Shown piece after piece: positions 53,204 to 61,473 of a DNA stretch of 64,000 nt. Source of the stretch: Echinicola shivajiensis (lineage in GTDB: Bacteria; Bacteroidota; Bacteroidia; Cytophagales; Cyclobacteriaceae). The notes below the pieces were generated by a model. That model did no database searches. It was not told the DNA's origin and was given only the letters and a program-made list of their open reading frames with translations. The stretch covers positions 434,001-498,000 of the forward strand of contig NZ_JAHHZM010000002.1 of assembly GCF_018642165.1 (NCBI RefSeq), in the 5' to 3' direction. Position numbers and translations under genes: made by a program. Position 1 is the stretch's first letter, and each line of letters opens with the position of its first letter.

Positions 53204-54163
53204 ATGCAAGAGATAATAGCGCCTGTTGATAAGGAGATTTTGAAGAGGGAGTTGACACCCGAGAGATTTTTACGCCATACTAATAATGGCGATAATCAGG
53301 TATATCTAATAAATCACCATAATTCCCCCAATGTGATGAGGGAAATTGGACGTCTTAGGGAACTGACCTTTAGAGGTGCAGGAGGAGGAACAGGACTGCC
53401 ATTGGATATTGATGAAAATGATACCTGTGAAAATTGCTATGAGCAATTGATCGCTTGGAACCCTGAAGAGGAAGAAATCATTGCAGGTTATAGATTGATA
53501 AACTGCAAAAATGCAGGAGAGAATGAGCATGGTGAAGTGAACCTTTCCACCGCCCATTTATTTAAATTCACCGATAAATTCAAGAAGGAATATCTGCCAA
53601 AAACAATTGAGTTGGGCAGGTCTTTTGTTCAGCCTAAATACCAGCCACGGAAGGATAACCGAAAAGGGGTGTTTTCCTTGGACAACCTTTGGGATGGACT
53701 GGGAGCGGTGGTGGTCTTGAACCCTGATGTTGAGTATCTTTTTGGAAAGGTGACGATGTACCCACATTTCAATGCAGAGGCAAGGGATTTGCTACTGTAT
53801 TTTATGAATCATTATTTTCCAGATAATGAGCATTTGGTGGAGCCTATCAGCTCTTTACCCTACAAAACAGATATAAGTGGATTTAAGGCGCTTTTTGAGG
53901 AGAAAGATTATAAGGAAGGATACAAAATCCTAAATACCAAGGTTAGGGCTCTAGGTGAAAATATTCCACCATTGATCAATACCTATATGAACCTTTCTCC
54001 AAGCATGAAAACTTTTGGAACTGCCATGAACAATGAATTTGGGGCGGTGGAAGAGACAGGAATTATGATTACCCTAAAGGATATCTATGAGACCAAAAAG
54101 CAGCGCCATATAGAAACTTATGAGAGAGATAAGTACATAGATAAGAAGGTGGAGGACAAATAG
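53204..54163 (+). CDS. glsB: GNAT-fold N-acyltransferase, probable GlsB (N-acyltransferase of aminolipid synthesis)
   Basis: 319 residues. The sequence RELTFRGAGGGTGLPLDIDENDTCENCYEQLIAWNPEEEEIIAGYRL and ELGRSFVQPKYQPRK followed by LWDGLGAVVVLNPDVEYLFGKV are typical of OlsB/GlsB-like proteins, with the conserved GxGR-type binding turn replaced by local variants. It acylates the amino group of glycine or ornithine with a 3-hydroxy fatty acid; GlsA then adds the second chain. It starts 6 bases after the preceding stop, indicating a two-gene operon with a terminator at 54184-54220. Confidence 0.75.
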   Translation: MQEIIAPVDKEILKRELTPERFLRHTNNGDNQVYLINHHNSPNVMREIGRLRELTFRGAGGGTGLPLDIDENDTCENCYEQLIAWNPEEEEIIAGYRLINCKNAGENEHGEVNLSTAHLFKFTDKFKKEYLPKTIELGRSFVQPKYQPRKDNRKGVFSLDNLWDGLGAVVVLNPDVEYLFGKVTMYPHFNAEARDLLLYFMNHYFPDNEHLVEPISSLPYKTDISGFKALFEEKDYKEGYKILNTKVRALGENIPPLINTYMNLSPSMKTFGTAMNNEFGAVEETGIMITLKDIYETKKQRHIETYERDKYIDKKVEDK

Positions 54164-54183
54164 GTTTTAAGATAAGAGATTGT

Positions 54184-54221
54184 AAAAAAGCTGTTGGGAT
54201 TTGGTTTCAACAGCTTTTTTA
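54184..54221 (+). terminator. Intrinsic terminator of the acyltransferase pair
   Basis: AAAAAAGCTGTTG and CAACAGCTTTTTT pair over 13 bp with an 11-base loop and a T-run. Confidence 0.88.
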
Positions 54222-54250
54222 TTGTTTATGTTTAAGGAACTTTTTTAATC

Positions 54251-54280
54251 TGTATATCCGCTATTCCACCAGTAAGTATT
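54251..54280. repeat. Dispersed 30-bp repeat, copy B
   Basis: Matches 13181-13210 at 27 of 30 positions. Sits 31 bases after a terminator. Confidence 0.6.
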
Positions 54281-54625
54281 ACCCTTCAAAACATTCTCTC
54301 AAAAATGACACATCTTTCACAGAAATAATTAATTAAACCTGTCTTCCGCCAGGTAGATCAGTGGAAATTCGTGGAATCGGTGAGAAATAAATCTACTGGT
54401 GTGAAACTGGATAATCATATTTTTAAATTATAGGATTGGATAAATAAAGATTTTTTGATCACAAAAGTTTGATGTTCAGGTGTTTTAATTAATGAAAAAT
54501 TTCGTTTCACAAATAAATAAATGTATTTTGTATTTGTATATAAGTGCTTCATGGTTAAGTAGACGGTTTGTTGTTTGCTTTTTTTGAGTAATTGTATAAA
54601 TATTTTGGTTTTTTCATTTTGTATC

Positions 54626-55882
54626 ATGTCCAATAAGTTCATTTTATGTACTGTTCTAAGTGTTTTGATAGGTGTTTTTTCTTGTTCCAGAGAATTGGAT
54701 GTTCCCTCACAACTTAGTGGTACAGTTTCTTTTAGTTTTAAATTGCCAAATGAAAGCAGCAATGCCAGAAAGTTGGTTGATGATTTCAACTTGGTGGTCA
54801 GTGCTCAAATTACCATCATTAAGGGGGATGGATCGGCTACCGAAATTACGGGAAAGGTAATGGATGTTTATGAATCAGAGGGTACGTTTTATGTTGAAGA
54901 AATCACTTTGCCTGTTGGAAAATATCAACTAACTGAATTTTTATTGCTAGATGCAGAAGAAACGGCACTTTTTGCAATACCAGAAAAAGGGAAATTACAA
55001 GATTTTATTGATGCTCAGTTGCCCATTGCTTTTGAAGTAATGGACCTTAATAAGGTTAAGGAAATTATTTTGGATGTTCTTTCGACTTTAGGTTACTCCC
55101 CTGAGGATTTTGGTCTAGATCCAGAAAAGGTGAAATTTAGGCCATTGTTGTATTTTTGGGTGGCATTGCGAGATAAGTATGATGAGGAGAAATATTTATT
55201 GGGTGATTTGGTGATTAATACTTCTTATCAGATTGAAGTTGATTCAGCTGCGAAAGTAATATTGAAGGAAGGGTATGAAGAAGGTTCGATTCTTGGATTG
55301 GAGGCTTTTGTAGATGGCTATTCAAAGATGAGGACCCTTATTTCTATTGATAGTTTATTAAAGCATCAGGAGGAACCTTTGTTGATTAAAATGGCGAAAA
55401 TACAAGAAGAGGAAAAAGTATATAATGGAAATGTGCTGCTAAGAAACCAAGAGGAAGTGGATGAGTTTGGAAAATATCAATATGAAACCATAAGGGGCAA
55501 TTTGATAATTGAGGAAGATGGAAGGGAGGGAAGCACTTCTATCCAAAGTTTATCTCAATTGAAGGGGTTAGGAATGGTCGAAGGTGATTTCATTGTTAAA
55601 AATAACCCTTCACTTGAGTCATTTGAGGGGATGAATGTTAATGAAGTAAGTGGAGAGTTTTTAATTGAAAACAATCCTAAAATATTAGAGCTTTCAGGCT
55701 TGCATGAGTTCAGAATAATGGGAGGAACCCTGAAAATCCTTGAAAATTCAAGTTTAGTAGACTACTGTGCAATCAGTAAATTAATTTTTGAAGATCCAGA
55801 GGTAGAGATAGAGGTACAAAACAATGGCTACAATCCTACTAAAGAAGAGATCCGGAATAACTTAACCTGTGCTGCGGATTAA
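54626..55882 (+). CDS. Lipoprotein with leucine-rich/receptor-L-like C-terminal region
   Basis: 418 residues from ATG 54626; a TTG at 54575 in frame is not preferred. The leader ends in GVFSC (C20), a lipobox-like site. The middle (about 40-300) is not recognised; DUF-like beta sandwich segments seem likely (SGTVSFSFKLPN, VDDFNLVVSAQITI). Residues about 310-400 show repeated short beta-strand units such as VEGDFIVKNNPSLESFEGMN and VSGEFLIENNPKILELSGLH, like receptor-L or leucine-rich repeats. Its stop overlaps the converging SDR gene stop. Surface or periplasmic binding role is inference. Confidence 0.6.
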   Translation: MSNKFILCTVLSVLIGVFSCSRELDVPSQLSGTVSFSFKLPNESSNARKLVDDFNLVVSAQITIIKGDGSATEITGKVMDVYESEGTFYVEEITLPVGKYQLTEFLLLDAEETALFAIPEKGKLQDFIDAQLPIAFEVMDLNKVKEIILDVLSTLGYSPEDFGLDPEKVKFRPLLYFWVALRDKYDEEKYLLGDLVINTSYQIEVDSAAKVILKEGYEEGSILGLEAFVDGYSKMRTLISIDSLLKHQEEPLLIKMAKIQEEEKVYNGNVLLRNQEEVDEFGKYQYETIRGNLIIEEDGREGSTSIQSLSQLKGLGMVEGDFIVKNNPSLESFEGMNVNEVSGEFLIENNPKILELSGLHEFRIMGGTLKILENSSLVDYCAISKLIFEDPEVEIEVQNNGYNPTKEEIRNNLTCAAD

Positions 55883-57294
55883 TTGGCCAATTTTCTGATC
55901 ATGCCGCCAAAAATTGCGCCGTGAAATGGCAGTACGGAATACCAATAGATACGACCCCAAAGACCTTTTGGTCGGAAAGTAGCTGTTTGGGTAAGTCTAT
56001 GGTTATCAATTTTGAACTCTAGCCAAGCATCGCCAGGAACTTTCATTTCCGCATAAAGCAGCAATCTTTTTTCTTCTTTCTTGGCATATAATACTCTCCA
56101 GAAATCCACGGCATCCCCATTATTGATGGTATGTACATGGGTGCGTCCTCTTCTAAGTCCAACGCCCCCAGATAGTTTGTCAAGAAAACCTCTTAGTTTC
56201 CAAAGCCAATTGGCATAATACCATCCCGTTTCTCCGCCGATTTGCCATATTTTTTCCAAACATTCTTCTTCATTTTCGACTGATGCAGTTCTGCAGTCTT
56301 TCATACAGCCAAATTCAGGGACATTGATAAATTCGGAGATATTGTGATCAAACCTTCCACTCACCAGTGAATCCTTCCAGCTGGAAATAACTTCATTGGA
56401 ATCTATTTTTGTAAAGGCTTTGCTTAAGGCTGTTTGATAATCCATCGGTTCTATGCCCAGCTCCTTACCCAGTGTGTTGGGCTCACAAACTACTTCTACT
56501 TTCATACTATCCACTAGGGAGACGGCCAACTTGTAGGTTGTGCTGGTGACGAAAAACAACCAGTAGGAGGATAGCCTTGGAGTCATGACAGGCACAATCC
56601 AAATCTTTCTTTTCAGACCTCTGTTGGCTGCATAGCCCAATAGCATCTCCTTATAAGTTAGTATGTCCGGTCCGCCAATATCAAAATGCTTGTCATAGGT
56701 TATTGGATTGAATATGGAAAGACTCAAAAAACTGACTACATTCCTTATGGCGATAGGCTGGCATTTTGTGGATAGCCACTTTGGTGCGACCATAACAGGG
56801 AGTTTTTCGACCAAATCCCTAATGATCTCAAAGGAAGCACTGCCTGAGCCTATAATAATTCCTGCCCTTAGAGCAGTGAAATGATATTTTCCCTTTGACA
56901 ATTCATCTTCGACTGCTTTACGGGATAGCAAATGTTTTGAAAGTACTTTATTATTGATGATGCCTCCCAGATAAATAACATGTTTTGCTTTAGTTTGATC
57001 CAGATAGTTTCTGAAGTTTTGGGCTGATTTTAATTCTAAGGCACTAAAATCTTCTGAAGTTGACATGGAATGAATCAAGTAAAAGGCTCCATCAATATCC
57101 TTAGGGATAGATTTAAGGGAAGTTTCATCCAAAAAGTCAGCTTCTATTACTTTGACCTGATTGACAAATGATTTGGGTAGCGAAAATCTGTTTTTATCCC
57201 TTACACAACAAACTACCTTATGGCCATTGTAGACCAAGGCGGGAAGAATTCTCTTTCCAACATAGCCCGTAGCACCTGTAAGAAGGATTTTCAT
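55879..57294 (-). CDS. SDR-family NAD(P)-binding protein with DUF2867 C-terminal domain
   Basis: 471 residues. The Rossmann motif is TGATGYVGKRI (7-17), and the sugar-epimerase-like LIHSMST segment follows. Residues about 300-470 form a DUF2867 domain ending in WGRIYWYSVLPFHGAIFGGMIRKLA. Such fusions are seen in many bacteria; the substrate is unknown, maybe a lipid or quinone. Single gene with its stop codon overlapping the converging lipoprotein gene by 4 bases. Confidence 0.82.
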   Translation of the reverse strand: MKILLTGATGYVGKRILPALVYNGHKVVCCVRDKNRFSLPKSFVNQVKVIEADFLDETSLKSIPKDIDGAFYLIHSMSTSEDFSALELKSAQNFRNYLDQTKAKHVIYLGGIINNKVLSKHLLSRKAVEDELSKGKYHFTALRAGIIIGSGSASFEIIRDLVEKLPVMVAPKWLSTKCQPIAIRNVVSFLSLSIFNPITYDKHFDIGGPDILTYKEMLLGYAANRGLKRKIWIVPVMTPRLSSYWLFFVTSTTYKLAVSLVDSMKVEVVCEPNTLGKELGIEPMDYQTALSKAFTKIDSNEVISSWKDSLVSGRFDHNISEFINVPEFGCMKDCRTASVENEEECLEKIWQIGGETGWYYANWLWKLRGFLDKLSGGVGLRRGRTHVHTINNGDAVDFWRVLYAKKEEKRLLLYAEMKVPGDAWLEFKIDNHRLTQTATFRPKGLWGRIYWYSVLPFHGAIFGGMIRKLAN

Positions 57295-57363
57295 TGAATT
57301 GCATCTTTATATTGTTAAGACCAAAAAAATAGAGAATTGTTTAGAATGAAGTGGTCCTCTTAG

Positions 57364-57391
57364 AAAAAAAGCTCCGAATTATTTCGGAGCC
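57364..57391 (-). terminator. Intrinsic terminator of the DJ-1/PfpI gene
   Basis: GCTCCGAA (57371-57378) and TTCGGAGC (57383-57390) pair over 8 bp with a four-base loop. The A-run 57364-57370 gives the T-tract on the minus strand. Confidence 0.85.
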
Positions 57392-57417
57392 AGCGAGTTC
57401 TGTTTAAAAGCAGGTTG

Positions 57418-58005
57418 TCAGTTAAATGAAATTTGAATCCCAAGTAATTTATAAAATTCTTTCAGTATAGCAGGATGGCCTGGCCAAGCTGGTGATGTGG
57501 TCAGATTACCATCAGTAATGGCTTGATCAGCAGGAATGTTTTTCCATGTTCCTCCTGCCAATTCAATATCAGGTCCTATTGCTACATAGGCTGTTAAGGT
57601 TCTGTTTTCGAGTACCCTTGCAGCGGTTAATATTTGTATACCATGGCAGATGGCTGCTACAGGTTTGTTGGCTTCGAAGAAATGTCTGGTAAACTCAAGG
57701 ACTTTTTCATTTAACCGGGTGTATTCTGGGGCCCTACCACCTGCAATATAAAGACCATCATAATCAGCGGGTTTGACCTGATTAAAGTCTTTGGTGATTC
57801 CGAAACGGTGACCGGGAGTTTCTTTATAAGTTTGGTCTCCTACGAAATCGTGAATGGCTGTGGGGACAGTATCTCCTTTTTTTCTTTCAGGCCCGACTGT
57901 GTCCACATGTAAACCTACCGAAAGCATGGCCTGAAATGGGACCATGGCTTCATAATCTTCCACATAATCACCAACGAGCATTAATATTTTCTTTGTCATA
58001 ATCAT
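57418..58005 (-). CDS. DJ-1/PfpI-family protein
   Basis: 195 residues (start 58005, or 57999 at MTKKILM). The nucleophile elbow is AICHGIQ, with the acidic residue in LVGDYVEDYEAMVP, and the GLYIAGGRAPEYTR segment is typical. Members act as proteases, glyoxalases or chaperones; the substrate here is not known. Single gene with terminator, divergent from the sulfatase cluster. Confidence 0.88.
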   Translation of the reverse strand: MIMTKKILMLVGDYVEDYEAMVPFQAMLSVGLHVDTVGPERKKGDTVPTAIHDFVGDQTYKETPGHRFGITKDFNQVKPADYDGLYIAGGRAPEYTRLNEKVLEFTRHFFEANKPVAAICHGIQILTAARVLENRTLTAYVAIGPDIELAGGTWKNIPADQAITDGNLTTSPAWPGHPAILKEFYKLLGIQISFN

Positions 58006-58200
58006 TAGTTTTATTGGGTTTAAAAGATAGAAGCAGAATGTAATTATTTTTGTTTATAATATAAAATCAGTACTGTTAACTGTCTTTTAATTTGTTATTG
58101 GGATATGAAAGTGGCTGATTTTTCCGTAGAGTTTATTAAAAAAATTGATGTATGGTGTTTTATTAGTTTAAAATTGCATAAAAGTTGTCGTTAGTTTTTT

Positions 58201-58208
58201 TAAATTTG
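58201..58208 (+). promoter_or_regulatory. Possible -7 box of the sulfatase cluster
   Basis: TAAATTTG matches TAnnTTTG exactly, about 93 bases before the start codon. The nearest TTG elements are 13 and 24 bases upstream, not the ideal spacing. Candidate only. Confidence 0.4.
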
Positions 58209-58300
58209 TTTCAGGCCGCTAAATCCCTATTTTATTTAAGCAAGGAAATGTTTAGGCTTTTGCTAAATTTAATTTTCTGAAATCATAAAAAAATAAACCA

Positions 58301-59752
58301 TTGAAATACCTAGTCACAACGCTTTTGTGCATTAGCGCAAGTTTTGCTTTTGCCCAAAAAAAGGAAAAACCTAATGTCCTATTTATTATAGCAGATGATT
58401 TGACAGCCAAGGCTGTATCTGCCTATGGTAATCCATTAAAAATTACTCCCAATATTGATAAGCTGGCAGCTGAAGGAACCCAATATGATATGGCCTATTG
58501 TCAGTTTCCAATCTGTGGTCCTTCACGTGCTTCTTTTATGTCTGGATATTATCCTCACGCAACAGAAACTTTTGGATACACTAGTGGAAGAGAGAATATT
58601 GGTCCTGATAAAATTACTTGGTCACAATTGTTTAAGAATAATGGCTACTATACAGCCCGGGTGAGCAAGATATATCATATGGGAGTTCCCATTGATATAG
58701 AGACAGGTTCCAATGGTGCTGATGATGAAGCTTCTTGGACAGAAAGGTTCAATAGTCAAGGTCCAGAATGGAAGGCAGAAGGTGAAGCAGAGTTGGTGCA
58801 GGGAAATCCTTTTGGGAAGCTTCCAAGAAAAGGGGGGAATGTAATGACGATAGTAAAGGCAGATGGAGATGATCTAGCACATTCTGATGGGAGAACAGCC
58901 GAAAAGGCAATAGAGTTGATTAAAAATAAAGGTGATGAGCCATTTTTTCTGGCTGTAGGCTTGGTAAGGCCTCATGTGCCTTTTGTTGCTCCAAAGCAGT
59001 ATTTTGAGCCATATCCTTATCAGGAAATGGTTTTACCACCAAAAGTGGTAGGGGATTGGGATGATATCCCTGCAAATGGTATCAACTATGTGACCAGTGT
59101 AAATGCTAGGATGTCAGAGGATCAAGAGAAAAAAGCCATAGCGGCTTATTATGCATCGGTATCTTATATGGATGCTCAAGTAGGTAAGGTCTTAAAGGCC
59201 TTGGAGGAAGAAGGCCTTACAGATAATACCATTGTGATTTTTACCTCGGATCATGGCTTTCACTTAGGAGAGCATCAATTCTGGATGAAGGTAAGTCTTC
59301 ACGAAGAATCGGCTAAGGTACCTCTGATCATCAAGGTGCCTGGGAAGAAACCGGCAGTCAGTAAATCCTTTGCGGAATTGATAGACTTATATCCTACAGT
59401 GGCAGAATTGGCAGGTTTGGAATTGCCCAATGCCATCCAAGGTAAAAGCTTGGTGGGAACATTGGATAATCCAGCTCATGAGGTAAGGGATATGGCTTTT
59501 TCAGTTTCCAAGTGGAGAGGTAAGCATTTATTCCTATTGAGAAATAGAAAATGGGCATTTATACAATATGAAGAAGATGGAGCAGGAGGAATGGAGTTAT
59601 TTGATATGGTAAATGACCCTCAACAATTTAATAATCTCGCCCACAATCCTCAGTATGAAGATGTAGTTGAAATGTTCAAGTTGAGGCTAAAGGAGAAATT
59701 GGCTGAGGTTCGGGATAATGATTTAGGAAAAACTTATACAGCAAATAAATAA
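58301..59752 (+). CDS. S1-family sulfatase 1, iduronate-2-sulfatase-like, exported
   Basis: 483 residues from a TTG; an in-frame stop lies at 58286-58288 and no ATG lies between, so TTG is required to keep the signal peptide (residues 1-19, ending FAFAQ). The catalytic Cys is C72 in PICGPSR, to be made formylglycine by a sulfatase-maturing enzyme not seen in the window. Metal ligands are ADD (31-33) and the IFTSDHGFHLGEH segment. The opening resembles iduronate-2-sulfatase. Acts on a sulfated glycan, identity unknown. It is 25 bases from sulfatase 2. Confidence 0.85.
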   Translation: MKYLVTTLLCISASFAFAQKKEKPNVLFIIADDLTAKAVSAYGNPLKITPNIDKLAAEGTQYDMAYCQFPICGPSRASFMSGYYPHATETFGYTSGRENIGPDKITWSQLFKNNGYYTARVSKIYHMGVPIDIETGSNGADDEASWTERFNSQGPEWKAEGEAELVQGNPFGKLPRKGGNVMTIVKADGDDLAHSDGRTAEKAIELIKNKGDEPFFLAVGLVRPHVPFVAPKQYFEPYPYQEMVLPPKVVGDWDDIPANGINYVTSVNARMSEDQEKKAIAAYYASVSYMDAQVGKVLKALEEEGLTDNTIVIFTSDHGFHLGEHQFWMKVSLHEESAKVPLIIKVPGKKPAVSKSFAELIDLYPTVAELAGLELPNAIQGKSLVGTLDNPAHEVRDMAFSVSKWRGKHLFLLRNRKWAFIQYEEDGAGGMELFDMVNDPQQFNNLAHNPQYEDVVEMFKLRLKEKLAEVRDNDLGKTYTANK

Positions 59753-59777
59753 AACCAGCATACCAAAATAATAATCC

Positions 59778-61328
59778 ATGTTTAGAAATGTATTATGGGC
59801 CTTGATAACACTGGCAGTTGTTTCATGCTCCAAGCCCAAAGAGCAAAAACCGCCAAATATTGTTATCATCATTTCGGATGATCATACTCGTCAGTCTATA
59901 AGTGCTTATGGCAGCACGATTACTGAAACTCCAAATATTGATAGAATAGCCAATGAAGGGGTGTTATTTAATAATGCTTATGTAACTAATTCAATTTGTG
60001 GACCTAGCCGTGCAGTGTTATTGACAGGCAAATACAGCCATTTGAATGGTTTCAGAAGGAATACGGATAGCAAATTTAATCCAGGCCAAGATCAATTTGT
60101 GAAACATTTGCAAGCAGCAGGTTATCAAACAGCATGGATTGGTAAATATCATTTGGGTGAAAATCCACAAGGTTTGGATTATTATGAAATTTTACCTGGT
60201 CAGGGTTTCTATTTCAATCCGGATTTCATTGTAAAAGGTCAAGAAGAAAGAATAAGAAAAACTGGTTACGTAAGTGACCTTGTAGAGGACGCTGCTGAAA
60301 ACTGGTTGGATAGCAGAGATCCGGAAAAGCCATTTTGTGTGGTGATTGGCCATAAAGCTACTCACAGAACTTGGATGCCTGATTTGAAGGATATGGACAT
60401 GTATGATGATGTCACTTTCCCAATTCCTGATAATTTCTATGATAACTATGAGGGGAGATTGGCTGCCATGGAAAATGATATGTCTGTCGACAAAACCATG
60501 ATCATGGGCTACGACCTTAAAATGTTCCCTGATGAGGTAGGAGATAATAACGTTAAGAGAATGACTGATGAGCAAAAGAAAGCGTTTTTTGCCCATTATA
60601 CTCCTATTCGTGAAGAACTTGAAGCCAGCAACTTATCCGGAAAGGAATTGGTAGAATGGAAGTACCAGCAATACATGCGTGATTATTTGGCTACAGCTGC
60701 CTCAATGGACAGAAACATTGGTAGAACCTTAGATTATTTGAAAGAAAATGGCTTGGAGGAAAATACCATAGTTATTTACACTTCGGATCAGGGATTCTAT
60801 TTAGGAGAGCATGGATGGTTCGACAAGCGATTTATGTATGAAGAATCCTTCAGTACTCCAATGATCATGAAGTACCCAGGAGTGGTAGAGCCTGGTACAA
60901 AATCTGATGCTATGGTCATGAACTTGGATATTGCACCTACTTTGTTGGATGCTGCTGGAGTGAAAATTCCTGAAGACCTTCAAGGTGAATCCATGCTTCC
61001 TGTATTAACAGGTGAAGTTGAAAAGGGGAGGGAAGTGCTTTATTATCATTATTATGAAGTAGGTGAGCATAATGTTTCCCCACATTTTGGAGTGAAAACT
61101 GATCGTTATAAAATCATTAGATTCTATAATCAAGTGAACTCTTGGGAATTATTTGATTTGGAGAAAGATCCTACAGAGATGAACAATGTTTCAGGTGAAG
61201 AGGCTTATCAGGAAGTCGAAAAAGAAATGAAAGCCAAGTTACTTGAAGCCATTAAAAAGTATGAAGATACGGAGGCTGAAGAGATTTTTCATCAAGAGAT
61301 CGGCAACCCGACCATAAATAAAAAATAA
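59778..61328 (+). CDS. S1-family sulfatase 2, lipoprotein
   Basis: 516 residues. The signal ends in VVSC (C17), so it is a lipoprotein. Catalytic C74 in SICGPSR. The SDDHTRQSISAYG, KYHLG and YTSDQGFYLGEHGWFDKRFMYEESF segments follow the N-acetylglucosamine-6-sulfatase or related pattern. Likely outer-membrane-attached, facing the periplasm or surface. A terminator at 61346-61388 separates it from the next gene. Confidence 0.88.
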   Translation: MFRNVLWALITLAVVSCSKPKEQKPPNIVIIISDDHTRQSISAYGSTITETPNIDRIANEGVLFNNAYVTNSICGPSRAVLLTGKYSHLNGFRRNTDSKFNPGQDQFVKHLQAAGYQTAWIGKYHLGENPQGLDYYEILPGQGFYFNPDFIVKGQEERIRKTGYVSDLVEDAAENWLDSRDPEKPFCVVIGHKATHRTWMPDLKDMDMYDDVTFPIPDNFYDNYEGRLAAMENDMSVDKTMIMGYDLKMFPDEVGDNNVKRMTDEQKKAFFAHYTPIREELEASNLSGKELVEWKYQQYMRDYLATAASMDRNIGRTLDYLKENGLEENTIVIYTSDQGFYLGEHGWFDKRFMYEESFSTPMIMKYPGVVEPGTKSDAMVMNLDIAPTLLDAAGVKIPEDLQGESMLPVLTGEVEKGREVLYYHYYEVGEHNVSPHFGVKTDRYKIIRFYNQVNSWELFDLEKDPTEMNNVSGEEAYQEVEKEMKAKLLEAIKKYEDTEAEEIFHQEIGNPTINKK

Positions 61329-61345
61329 ATACCATAAGGAATAGC

Positions 61346-61388
61346 AAAGGGTGTTAATGCTTGAAAATAGCATAGCACCCTTTTTTTG
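61346..61388 (+). terminator. Intrinsic terminator between sulfatases 2 and 3
   Basis: AAAGGGTG (61346-61353) and CACCCTTT (61376-61383) form the outer stem, with inner partial pairing, followed by a T-run. It indicates that sulfatases 1-2 and 3-4 are separate transcripts. Confidence 0.8.
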
Positions 61389-61473
61389 TTTTTAATCTTA
61401 AAAGGAAATGAAGCTTATTTTTTTATTTTAATTATTAAATTCTAATTTTAGAAAGGAATCAAAAGATATTTTA

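Larger units (their letters stand above)
54164..54625. other. Intergenic region with terminator and repeat
   Basis: 462 bases. It holds the glsAB terminator (54184-54220), the second copy of a 30-bp repeat (54251-54280) and a GTGGAAATTCGTGGAATCGGTG phrase at 54361-54382 that resembles a dispersed Bacteroidota spacer motif. No ORF was supported before the ATG at 54626. Confidence 0.45.
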
